This document shows, piece after piece, positions 20,142-30,400 of a stretch of DNA of 64,000 nucleotides. The stretch spans positions 806,001 to 870,000 of the forward strand of contig JAUFSD010000011.1 in the NCBI GenBank assembly GCA_033030425.1. The letters run 5' to 3'. The position numbers and the translations under genes were made by a program. Source of the stretch: Verpa conica. Lineage: Eukaryota; Ascomycota; Pezizomycetes; Pezizales; Morchellaceae. The first letter of the stretch is position 1. The number at the start of each line of letters is the position of its first letter. Under the pieces are notes generated by a model that ran no database searches, was not told where the DNA came from, and saw only the letters and a list, made by a program, of their open reading frames with translations.

Positions 20142-21432
20142 ATGGCTCGTACTAAGAAAGCTCCAGTCAAAAAGTCTCTCCACAATGCCGCAATGGAACG
20201 CCCACCCAAAACCGTCATGTTCAATAGTAATGGTTCCAGGCCATGCCCCAATCGCGGCCCTTTATCAGGATTCAGGAGGGTTTACCCCAAACCTGTGGCA
20301 GGCGGGATCCGAAAACCTGCTAAATATAAGCCTGGGCAAGCAGCCCTTTTAGATATATATAACCTACAAAGGGGTGTCGATTTGCTTGTACCACGGCATG
20401 CTTTCGGGAGACTTGTCAGGGAAATCTTGGAAGATCGACACAAAGGCCTACGTTGGCAGGCTGCAGCAGTGGAGGCTCTCCAGTATGCTACTGAGATGCA
20501 TACAATCATCAAACTGAGCAGTATACTCCCTGTTTCTATCTATCTATCTATTGATATTCTCTCTTATACTAATATAGATTGTAGTGGGTCAAGATGTAGC
20601 CTTTCATGCGAAACGGAAGACTCTCATGTCAAGAGACCTCCATTTGCTAGACAGACTGAAGGAAAAGGAGAGTTCAGGTCTAAAGACCGGTGACAATGGA
20701 AAGCCTACTGCTCCAATGCCTGAGACGCGGAATCCCAAGCCTGCTGCCAAACCTACTACAAGGCGTGGAGCAAAATCAGCAGCAAAACCAGCAGCAAAAC
20801 CAGCAGCAAAACTCACTGGCGTCAAAAGCCGCAACACATCAACCGCCACTAAAGCCACTGCACGCCGGTCCTCTCCTCCTGGTTACGAGTCTTCTTTTGA
20901 GCCCTCTTCCTCTTCCTCCTCTTCTTCTTCTCCTGCTGCTTCTCCTGCTGCTGCTTCTCCCCCTGCTTCTCCTACTCCTTCTCTTACTGTTTCTCCTACT
21001 CCTAGTCCTCCCCCTTCTCGTGCTGCTTCTCCTGCGTCACCTCCTGCTTCTCCTACTCCTAGTCCTCCCCCTTCTCATACTGGCACTCCTGCCTCCCCTA
21101 CCCATGAGCGTACGGTCAACAGAAAGACTCCCGAAACCGATATAGATATAAGCCGATCTATTCCTCCTCCTCCTCCTCGTGCTGGCACCCCTGCCCCCCC
21201 TACCAATGAGCCTGTAGTCAACAGACAGACTCCCGAAACTGATATAGATATCAGCCAATCTATTCCACTGCAGCAAGGCACACCCACCCACGCTGACGAG
21301 AGGAGAGACCACAGTGTGCTCCCCGGGGAACAGAGTACTCCCCCCAGCAATGATACTTACGATCAACCCACCAGTACAGCACAGCCTGGTACCCCCGGCC
21401 ACACCAGTGATACTTCAGCACAAATCAGCTAG
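20142..21432 (+). CDS. Histone H3-like protein with long C-terminal tail, hAT cargo (408 aa)
   Basis: Exon 1 is 20142-20520 and exon 2 is 20585-21432; the 64-bp intron joins them in phase inside the long alpha-2 helix. Residues 54-152 align with canonical H3 from Gly33-Gly34 to the end of alpha-3 without a gap, at roughly 40% identity by eye. Landmarks are YKPG, RLVREI, LRWQ, AVEALQ, HAKR and SRDLHLL. Loop 1 has canonical H3 length, not the longer CENP-A form. Counterparts of H3 His113, Arg116, Asp123 and Leu126 are kept. The N-terminus keeps Ala-Arg-Thr-Lys, as in H3K4, but the tail is 20 residues longer and Lys36 is Arg. After the fold comes a tail of about 255 residues: AAKP repeats like linker histones, then Ser/Pro repeats and a duplicated TPETDIDIS module (about 21130 and 21235). 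It probably enters nucleosomes with host H4. Confidence 0.92.
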
Positions 21433-21438
21433 GGCTAG

Positions 21439-21480
21439 CAATCATACGCCGGAATCATACGCCGGAATCATACGCCGGCT
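21439..21480 (-). repeat. CATACGCC cluster after the H3-like gene (reversed orientation)
   Basis: Three tandem copies of AATCATACGCCGG. This is the first cluster in the reverse orientation; every cluster from here to the right end is reversed. Confidence 0.88.
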
Positions 21481-21734
21481 AGCCTTATGGTACTTGTTAC
21501 ACACTGTTATTGTATCTTGATATCTCGTTGTGTTAGGATTAGGCAGAGGAGGCATACCTTTTAGGTTTCCATATATCTTTTAGGCTTTGATATATCTTAC
21601 GTTCTTAGGTCTGCTAGGTTCTCGTTTTTCCTTGGGTTTTCATATCTCTTTAGGCGGCAGGCGTTTCAATATTTCAGGTAAGCATTCATATCTCTTATCT
21701 CCATCTGCCGTATCCACATGCTTACTTGATTAGA

Positions 21735-21815
21735 GATATATCATTCTATTGGGCGAATCATTCTTGTTGGGCATAATCATTCTTATTGGGCGTAATCATT
21801 CTTATTGGGTGTTGG
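21735..21815 (+). repeat. 20-bp tandem repeat, four degenerate units
   Basis: Units like AATCATTCTTATTGGGCGTA recur four times with one or two changes. The zone 21481-22100 around it has no gene. Confidence 0.7.
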
Positions 21816-21959
21816 TTTTTCCTTTTTGGCAGCTGTATTCTTTATGGGCTTCTCTATTACGTAGATTTGCAGAGTTGGTAGGAATTAGGGTAGTGGTATA
21901 TTAGGAAGTGTACTGTACGTTTTAGGCAAGCAATAGTAAATTTATTGGGCTATTCTTTT

Positions 21960-22062
21960 ATTCAAACACTGGTCTATTCATACACCGGTCTATTTATACG
22001 CCGGTCTATTCATACGCCGGTCCATTCATACGCCGGTCTATTCATACGCCGGTCTACGGGGC
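21960..22062 (-). repeat. CATACGCC cluster, subterminal right
   Basis: Five units of about 18 bp (CATACGCCGGTCTATT and variants), three with the exact octamer, in the orientation opposite to the left half. Confidence 0.88.
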
Positions 22063-22347
22063 GTGAAGCCACTCCATAAGCTACAGCCTAAGCGGTATCA
22101 TTTCTATGTGTCCCTACATGATTTCCAGTAGCATGGTCGATGGGCCCCTATCGGTGCACCGGCATGCTCATTCTTTGGTCGATATAATGCAGGGCCCTAG
22201 TAGGTTCCCCGGAGAAATAAGAGCAGGGAACCGCATGGCGGACCCCTGTGTGGGGAATCGCCCTGCGCGGGGCGGGTTTTTAGACAAATATTTAACCCCG
22301 AACCTGTCTTGGGGCGGTTCCATAATCTCAGGAATCGCCCCAAACCG

Positions 22348-22364
22348 CCCCATGACGAACACTA
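22348..22364 (-). repeat. hAT right terminal inverted repeat
   Basis: CCCCATGACGAACACTA, exact complement of 12833-12849. It is preceded by AATCGCCCCAAACCG, shared with the left subterminal zone, and followed by the TSD TCTTTGAG (22365-22372). Confidence 0.95.
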
Positions 22365-22473
22365 TCTTTGAGATAGCTACTAGGCTTAGCCTGAAACCTC
22401 CCCCTACCACAATTTATCCACTAGATAAGTACCGAGCAGTGCTTGTACTAAACTAGTGTGTGATTGTGTTACA

Positions 22474-22653
22474 CTCTGACAGCTAGCCAAGTGTCTCTGA
22501 AACATATTCCGTCTCCTGATCGTCGAATTCCACCACTGTATCCTAAGTCTCAGATGCATCAGATGCATCTGAGAGAAACTTTCAAGTTTGCTGATGCGGT
22601 TTGGGTCTCTGAAAACAAGAAACATTCGCTGCTGGAACCGGTTATTGCCTCGG
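22474..22653 (+). pseudogene. Interrupted reading frame, middle part
   Basis: This continues the frame that begins at 12193 (see there). From 22479 it is open for 58 codons up to LTR-B copy 2 and would continue after that LTR at 23260. Only short motifs are visible (LKHIPSPDRRIPPLYP, FADAVWVSENKKHSL) and no family is recognised. Confidence 0.4.
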
Positions 22654-23254
22654 TGTAACACAATCACACACTAGTTTAGTGCAAGTACTGCTCGGCACTA
22701 ATCTAGTAGATAAATTGTGGTAGGGGGAGGTTTCAAGCTAAGTCTAGTAGCTATCTCAAAGAGATTGACTAACTAGACTAGACTCGGTAGGCTAATATAC
22801 TGATATGAACTAAAGGTAGCCAGTCAATTGCATATATTGATAACTAACTTAGGTAGCTGAATCCTACCGACCCAAAACTAGCTAGACACGGCAGGTTTTA
22901 TACTAAAACAAAAACATACATAAACTAGCCGGGGCATTCCATGCTCCGGTCCAAAAACAGATAAACAGTAATCAAAAATAACCTGGCACAACCACTCCTC
23001 CATTTCTGTCATGTTCTTCCAATCCCGGTACCCTAATCTCTGATCCATGCCAGGATCAAAACACTACAGAAATACTAATCATCCTGATCCGGTACCACCC
23101 CGGTACAATAATTGCTCCGCTTCTGGCGGGGTTCCCAAATATAGTAAAATAGATCCAAAGAAACAATAAAGAAATCCCAAGGTGGTTAGTGCCATAACCG
23201 CATCCAAAACAAGTAAAACAAAAAAAACAAAGTAACACAGCAGGGGCGGTTACA
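22654..23254 (+). repeat. LTR-B copy 2, uninterrupted solo LTR (601 bp)
   Basis: It starts TGTAACACAATC and ends GGCGGTTACA. The flanks CTCGG (22649-22653) and CTCAG (23255-23259) are a TSD with one transition. It carries neither LTR-A nor hAT and so gives the empty site for both. Confidence 0.93.
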
Positions 23255-23484
23255 CTCAGCGCCTCTCTTTGGGGTAAGAGCTTTCAGCTCTATTTACTTT
23301 TCTGGCCTTTTAGTCATGTATATTGAGTGCAATTCTATCATCTGCTCTGGAAGGAGATGTGTAGTTGGTGACAGACTCTGGTCACTATAATAGTGTTGAT
23401 TTACTCAGAGAGATGTTTTTTCTTTTGCCTTTTTCTTGATGGGGGATAAGTATTTTCAGGCCATAGTTTTTAACTGCATGCCAC

Positions 23485-24487
23485 ATTTTGTACCCAGAAA
23501 TCAATAATGATTTGACTTAAAAAAAAAAAAACCACTTGTCTACAACAATAATTGGTAGAGTACAGTATGGGTGTAGTTCTGTGGGCAAGGCTTCAGGGGC
23601 CACTACCATATGCACAGACAATGATATAAGTCATGGCACTGTAGTCTAATTGTTTTTATTCCCCTTCCCCTTGTCTGCAAAAAACATCTAGTAATATACA
23701 AGCCCAAGAAAAATTCACTACAAAGTTACCTTATCTGCAAGTGCTAAAGGGCCTAATAAGAGTGTTGGTGGACTGTTGTCAAGAACGACAAATTATCAGT
23801 CCCTACTCGGTCACAAATTGTCACTTGACCACCAGTCAGTCTTGTTTGTTTGATATCAGTTTCATGTTTAGTCTCATTTATGTTTCATGTATAGAATGAC
23901 GTGGCTTGCCATGTCATCAGGATCTCCTAGTTTCATATCACGTATCATGTTCTTGTTTCATGTAGTCTGATACGCTACGCGTGTCAGCCCCTTCCCTTTC
24001 ATGTTTCGGCGATACTATAAGTATCGAACCATTTCCCCAGTTCTTAGTCTTAGCTCTCTATCCTTCAACTTGCATTCAATACCAAGAACCTACTCTAGTC
24101 CCAGTCTTTCCAGTCTCCTAGTCCATGTGTCCATAGTGTCCCAGTTCTTTAGACATCACCTGCTGTCCCCACTAGAGCAAGGGCTTGTGTACTTTTACAA
24201 CTGTGTTGCAAAAGTTTCACATTTTTGGCTGGCACACTTTTCAGTGGATGGCATTGAAAAGATATGCATCTTGGTCACTAGCATAGGAAAGGTTCCCTCC
24301 CCCGTACACTCGATGGCACCCGGAAGTGCTGCACCTCGGACGCTGGCATAGTAAAGGTTCCCCCCTCAATAAACTAGTCCTGACACGAGTGCTCACGCAA
24401 CTGGGACTTCTCCAACACTTCGGCGTAGTAATCTTATTTTTTATTTTTTTTATATATCAAGTGATTTTATTGTTCTGGGTACAAAAT
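23485..24487. mobile_element. About 1-kb element bounded by 15-bp inverted repeats
   Basis: ATTTTGTACCCAGAA (23485-23499) and its exact complement (24473-24487) face each other. The inner flanks share A/T-rich sequence with homopolymer runs. Inside, 23763-24417 begins TGTTGG and ends CCAACA like an LTR, with a TATAAGTA near 24016, but the adjacent pentamers (AAGAG, CTTCG) do not match. No coding capacity is seen. The gap 23255-23484 holds only the end of the interrupted frame. Confidence 0.5.
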
Positions 24488-25074
24488 CTGGGGGCGTAGT
24501 ACTCTTAGATGCTACGTTCTTTAGAGGGTCTTCCTTTAGTAATCATTTATTAACCCGAGGTCCAGGCCTAAGACTCTCTATGATATTCTGATATTCGCTA
24601 CGTTTACCGATACGGTACAACTGCCGAAACTTGAGCTCTATCCCTACCCTCCGGCAACAAGCCCGACTTGGCACTCCCTGTACTCGTAACCACATTCTTC
24701 AGGGTAAAGTAACATCACGGTCGAAGGGAAATAAAACTACCCAAAACGTACGATATCCCCCGCTTTTATTGGATCTGCGTGTCCTATCAAGCTAGTTACC
24801 GAGAGTATTCTTTATCTAACCAATCGCGCGTACCCGTAATGTATACCTTTCACACTAGAGATGGCGGACAATTCTCTAGCGTAAAGGCATTGCTACTAGG
24901 GATGCACCCATAACTTTAACTCCGGATAAGCCGATCACAAAAGCTTAAAGCAAAGACTTCCCCAGCCTGGCATATACGCTTTATCTTCTCTAGATATCTT
25001 TTCAACTAAATTTCCCAGTTCCACAAGTGCTGGATTTCGTCTCCGTAGTTATAATTTCAAGTTCTTCGGCCGCC
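24488..25074. other. Gap upstream of the MFS permease gene
   Basis: Presumably the promoter of the permease. No gene or strong motif is seen. Confidence 0.4.
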
Positions 25075-27430
25075 ATGACTGACTTCACCTCTCGTCCGCT
25101 GTCCCTAGCTGACAAAGAAGAGTCTAAAGGGGCCGAGCTTATCGAAGATAGGGATCCTGATGCCAACTTGAGCGAGGGGGAGAGAGCTAGGATTGTAAGA
25201 CTCCAATTTTGTTGTGTGAGATCCAGTAGCTGATAAATTACGAATTATTGTTAGGACCGTGATCTGTTACGAAAGTTGGATATGAGATTGATCCCTTGGC
25301 TGTGTCTCCTCTATCTGGCATCATTCCTTGATCGTGAGCTTAAGCCCTATTTAATATTTGTTCAGTACTCGAAGCATGAGCTGATAGTTTTCCGTAGGAA
25401 CTAATATTGTACGTTCACTGACTAGAATTAACTGAAATTTCCCCCCCTTTGTTAAGTGCACGAAGTGGATGAAACCAAAGGCGTTAAATCCTGCCCTAGC
25501 GATGCATAATATGCATTCGTTAAGATCTCTTTTTCAACATATTTAGGATTTCTGTAGGAAATAAGCTTACACTCTCTAACATAGGGAAATGCAAAAATTG
25601 AAGGTTTGGTAACGGACCTTAACATGACGGAAGGCCAGTATAATGCATGCCTTACGATCTTTTTTATATCCTATGTATGGTTGCACTTACCTTTAGTCAT
25701 ATAGTTTTTCTAACCTCAAAGTAGTCTTTATTCGAACCTCTTAGTAACGTACTTCTTAAACGTATGAGGCCAAGCATCTACATACCCCTCATTATGGTAC
25801 TCTGGGGCCTATGTATGACATTCATGGGCTTCACCAAAAACTTTTCAGGCATGATGGCTGCAAGATGGTAAGTAAGCTTGTACTGGGTTTTCAAATGCAT
25901 AAACGATCGTTTAACTAACCTAAATTTAATTTGGATAGGTTCTTGGGATTGACAGAAGCTGTAAGATATTCACTTCTTACTTGGCCTTTATTTCCTAGCT
26001 CCCTCGGCCTTGTTAATATTTTAATCTTTCCATCTTCAGGGACTCTTCCCGTATGTTTTCTATTCCTGGACCGAGATTAGCAATGAATTATACTAAGGCT
26101 CATAACAGCGGTGTTAACTACTACCTTTCCTGTTGGTATAAACGACGTGAATTTGGTATTCGAGCTGCTATTTTTGTAAGTACTCATATTACTCCACACT
26201 TTAGAATCCTCACTCAATATCCTTTAGTTTTCTGCTGCTGCTGTTAGTGGTTCTTTTGGTGGGCTTCTTGCTGCTGCGATCTCCAAGATGGATGGTGTTG
26301 GAGGAAAGAGGGGCTGGGCGTGGATTTTTGTATTTCCCTAAACTCTTTTTATGGGGCGCTTTAACTAATCTTATATAGATTCTTGAAGGAGTCGCTACGG
26401 TTATTATTGGTATTGTTTCCTTCTGGGTGGTGGTAGATTTCCCTGATGATGCTCGATTCCTCAGCGACCAGGAAAGAGCCCGCGTCATCCGAAGGTTGAA
26501 AGATGACCAGCAAAGCTCTGCAGAGCATGAAGATTTTAAGATGTCGTACCTGTGGGACTCACTGAGGGACTGGAAAACCTGGACTGGCATGTTGATTTAC
26601 ATGGGTGTCGATGGCAAGTAATCTAATGCATATCTTTCTAGGGGTTATTATTTCCACTAGTGAAGTTGTTAATACTGGGTTGACTGAGTAGGCGCACTAT
26701 ATGCATTTTCGCTATTTCTTCCTTCTATTATCAGTGAGCTCGGCTACTCATCAACACGAGCTCAACTATTATCGGTTCCACCGTACGCAGCGGCTTGCAT
26801 ATTGACGGTGTTGGCCGGTTGGGCTGCTGACCGTACTAACAAGCGAGGTGTTTTCAACATCGGCATCTCATTGCTCGGGATTGTTGGCTTTGCCATTTTA
26901 CTTGCATCTAGAAATGCGGCGTTGAGCTATGTTGGTGTATTTCTTGGTGCACTAGGTATCTACCCTTGCATCCCAAACACAATCACATGGGTAAGCAACA
27001 ATGTGGAAGGGGTTTATAAGAGAGGTGTTACTCTAGGCTTTGTGATTGGTGAGTATGTCCTTCGTGTATGGAGGTACTAGCTACTGTGGCTATATCAGAG
27101 CTAATACCAGCCCTTAAAAAGGCTGGGGTAATCTCAACGGTGTAATGTCATCAAATGTGTATCGCGCGCGAGATAAACCCCACTATACGCTTGGTCATGC
27201 TATAGTCCTCGGATATCTTACTCTCGGGCTTTTGGGGGGTTCAATTTTGAACTATTTTCTTTTAAAACGTGAGAACAGCAAGAGGAGGAACGGAGAACGA
27301 GATGTTTGGTCTCAAGGTCTAGACCAGAAGCAGATTGAAGATCTAGGTGACAAAAGGTATGAGAACCTATCTATTTTACGAGTACAAACCTAACCGAGAC
27401 TATAGACCTGATTTCTTGTATACCTTGTGA
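25075..27430 (+). CDS. MFS anion:cation symporter, Dal5/Tna1-type permease (500 aa)
   Basis: A plasma-membrane proton symporter of the fungal allantoate/nicotinate permease family. The substrate cannot be told from sequence. Twelve exons join in phase to 501 codons: 25075-25194, 25255-25333, 25558-25674, 25735-25867, 25939-25960, 26040-26050, 26109-26175, 26228-26329, 26379-26613, 26692-27048, 27122-27356, 27406-27430. Family marks are a KLDMRLIPWLCLLYLASFLDR segment opening TM1, NIGNAKIEGL after it, the MMAARWFLGLTEAG block, YYLSCWYKRREFGIRAA, a cytoplasmic loop with FPDDARFLSDQER, and the typical C-terminus KRPDFLYTL. The start has a good context (GCCGCCATGAC). Two exons are only 22 and 11 nt, and the intron at 26614-26691 has a GC donor. 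The coding frame is intact. Confidence 0.88.
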
Positions 27431-30400
27431 ATCACCTGATACAATATGATATCTGGTCCCAGTTATAAGGGACGATAAAAAGCTCTCTTGATATTTTATA
27501 GGAATATCTATTGCCTTTATATATATATTTACTACTGCTTCAGTACATCCTTCAATTGCTGTTGATATGACGTATGATAGAAATTCCAAGTGTTTTTTTT
27601 CGAGGTCAGCTTGCCATTTATTAGGAAATATATATATCACTCTTAGCCTAGAACACTAGAATTAGCGTCACTGTGCTCGAGCCTTTTTCACACTAGTGTA
27701 GTCCACGAGGCCCGGTAGGGAGTAACACTGTGGCGCACAATAGCATGAAAGGCTAAGTGGTACCAGCTACGATCACACCTGTCCTTTACGAATATTATTG
27801 TGGCTCGCTTCTGTTCAGAACTATGTAGCAATCTGTGTACGATTTGAGGATAATTATATATTCTCTAAGAGGTGACAAGCGATCTACCTATCTATCTACT
27901 AGTGCCTCTCGACTAGCGTGCTCCAAAGTATCGAACATCACATATACACTATCCCCTTCCCTAGAATCAATTTTGCTATAGATCCATCCCCTTTTAGGAT
28001 AGATCTACGTTCCCTCAGATACATTACTTTCTAGTATTCGAATTAGTATTCGAATACACAAAGCAGCCCACAGCATGCCTTGCGCCTAGTTCCTATAGAG
28101 GGTCTGCTTTGTCTTTCTTGAGGTAAGACTGGTTGATTGATTTAATCACAACATTGCTTGAGATATATTACTTGTAAAGTATTCAAGAATTGCAAAGTTT
28201 GTGTTTTACAATTTAACCTAAGAATTTTTTAAGAATTCTGTATGTTTCGGGGCTTTTAACTGGTAATTATATTAGTGGTACTAAAGTTATTAAAGTGAAG
28301 GCCACAATATTATCTATATTAGGTCCTCTCAGTTCACTAAAAATATCTGCTTGTCCATAATCAGGGTTATCTAAGGAGGGTAGTTCCTGGTTGAAATCAG
28401 CGGAAAAATAAAATTTTAATGATTTCGAACGGAGGAAGTAGTTGGATTTACATTATGTTCCTACTATGTAGAATTACTCGTTAAAAATGTCATCTGGCGA
28501 CTATAGAACCCGCTTAAAGGGTCCTAAATTCAAAGATGTTCAATAAACGAGGAGCACGACGCTAGAGTACTGTGGTAAGGCTTATGAGTGTTCGGTGATT
28601 GGATCCATGAATGCATGATTGATTAAGTCTAAGAACATGAGTCTATCTATGGGGGGCTAAACCAAGTGGCTTATTCAGCCTTGGCGCCTATCACGTGCCG
28701 CAGTACCTTTCCATCCTTGGCAAATATCAAATTTATGCTGTTTGTACGGCTCTTGGTCTATGATCTGATATTAGTAAGTACTTCCGGGTTAATTACAAAG
28801 TGGGCCTTCCTTGTGTTTCTGCGCCCAGTATATCTAACGACACCCTTTGGAAGCTATCCTCGGTATCTATGGCACTACTTCTGAAAGTTATCCTCTGCTA
28901 CTATTTATATTTCCCTCCTCTCACCAAAGTATATTAAATCATGCTCGGTAGCTTTATTTTCAAGAGCGTACACATCAATGACCTGTTAGAACCCGGTAAT
29001 CCAGAGAGACCTACGACTGGTTTTGGGTTGTCCGGTGTTAGAGGGTCTTTTCCTAACCGCTTGAGGCTCCCATAGTTTTTAAACAGCCCCTCTATACTTC
29101 CTCAAATGGGTCTCCTGAATATTTAAAGTTGTATGAACTATACTTTTTATCAATCTCGAATTCATTATGAAATTATACGCTAATATCGCCTATGAAATGA
29201 CAATCTACGCCCCCCTGCTTTATGGATCTATTGTAGGGGGACATAAATACCTAGTCACCTACAAAGTAACGAAAATTTTGAGATGAGTATCACTACACAA
29301 CAAAAATAGATAACAGAAAGTTCTACTTGAGAAAGAGTGCATTAATAGCCTATGCACTATTTAAATTTATTAATCTATATATTGTGGAGGAATATTATAT
29401 ATATCTAGATGAGGCTCTCGGTTGCTATGAGAGTGACCGGGTATTTTTGTCCCTACAATACTACCACACTCTCTAGTATCACTAATTGGCGACTCTTGTA
29501 ATTATAGTTCCTCATCGAGTGCAATGTAGTAATAGTATTATTTTTACGGTCTTTTTGGGTATGCTTTAACGGAAATCTGTTGATTTTTATACATCGCCTT
29601 GCTACGGAAAGGATGGTATCTGGGACAGGCTTTCTTGTTGAATCTGATCGAATCTGATTAAATAGGATCAATTTGCTCTCACCAGGCATAGTTTGACTTC
29701 TGGTCTTAAAACAAAGTCGTGCTGTTTGGTTTTTTTTTTTGAAAAGAACCATAGATACTATAACTACTGGCCATGTATCACCATAACGATATATGCTCCC
29801 GACGATGCCACCCCGGGTATGTTCGCTGAGATCCGATAGAGTGACTTTTTGCGGTAGCTATGTAAAGGCCACCTTACGACACCCAGGGTTCGGATTAATA
29901 GTTGAAGATATTAAGTCCTGATATACCGCTAAGGGTTTAGGGCTACTTATTTTAGTAGATTCTTTGATTTTAACAGATCACTCAATATGGAGAGCCTTCA
30001 AGGAAAAAATTTGTGACCGCCTGTACTTTCGCAAGGCTCTGGTGCAAATCTGATTTTGATATCCTTGTAAACCTTTTTTTAGCAAGTATATGTGATGTTC
30101 TATATTATTCGTAAAGAGCAGGTGTCAATATGGCTGATACCACCCATACTTAGCCTTTGATACTAGTGCCACAATACCATACTCTGGGCTCTATTAGCTG
30201 AACCCCCATCCTCGTGCCCATCTCTAATACTAGCTAAAAAATTAAGTCTATTTGATTTTGTACTAAGAAACGCCACCCTCCGTTATAGGTGTAGATTGTT
30301 ACAGCGGGTATTGAAACCAAAGTTTCATAAGACTGTGGTACGATTCACTTATGCGGATGGGGATAGCGAGGCTTGTTTCTGGTATTTCTTTTTGGGCACA

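Larger units (their letters stand above)
12833..22364 (+). mobile_element. 9,532-bp hAT DNA transposon carrying four genes, including a histone H3-like gene
   Basis: The ends are fixed by three independent signs. First, 17-bp perfect terminal inverted repeats, TAGTGTTCGTCATGGGG and its complement. Second, an exact 8-bp target duplication, the length typical of hAT elements. Third, empty sites in two sister LTR-B copies. It encodes a BED/hAT transposase (minus strand, 13477-16859), a 162-aa protein (plus, 17515-18056), an acidic 298-aa protein (minus, 18324-19220) and a histone H3-like protein (plus, 20142-21432). Most hAT elements carry a transposase alone, so three cargo genes are unusual. 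Motif GGCGTATG is repeated in every intergenic gap and in two introns. The intact TSD and TIRs point to a recent insertion, although the transposase shows one apparent frameshift. Confidence 0.95.
12334..22473 (-). repeat. LTR-B copy 3, minus orientation, split by the hAT element
   Basis: The LTR occupies 12334-12832 (499 bp) and 22373-22473 (101 bp), 600 bp in all, the same as its sisters. It is flanked by an exact TSD CTCTG (12329-12333 and 22474-22478). Everything between 12833 and 22372 is the hAT element and its duplicated target. Confidence 0.93.

Noticed and set aside
20142..21432. H3-like protein as a centromeric CENP-A/CenH3
   Set aside because: Loop 1 has canonical H3 length without the extra residues typical of CENP-A, and the N-terminus keeps ARTK.
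13098..22062. GGCGTATG clusters as a CRISPR array
   Set aside because: The sequence is eukaryotic, the units are 14-18 bp without regular spacers, and they are scattered between genes.
12833..22364. Element as CACTA, MULE or Helitron
   Set aside because: The 8-bp TSD, the TAGTG-type TIR and the transposase with BED finger and hAT dimerisation motif fit hAT only.
23763..24417. Independent solo LTR (TGTTGG...CCAACA)
   Set aside because: The flanking pentamers AAGAG and CTTCG do not match; kept only as a remark on the surrounding element.
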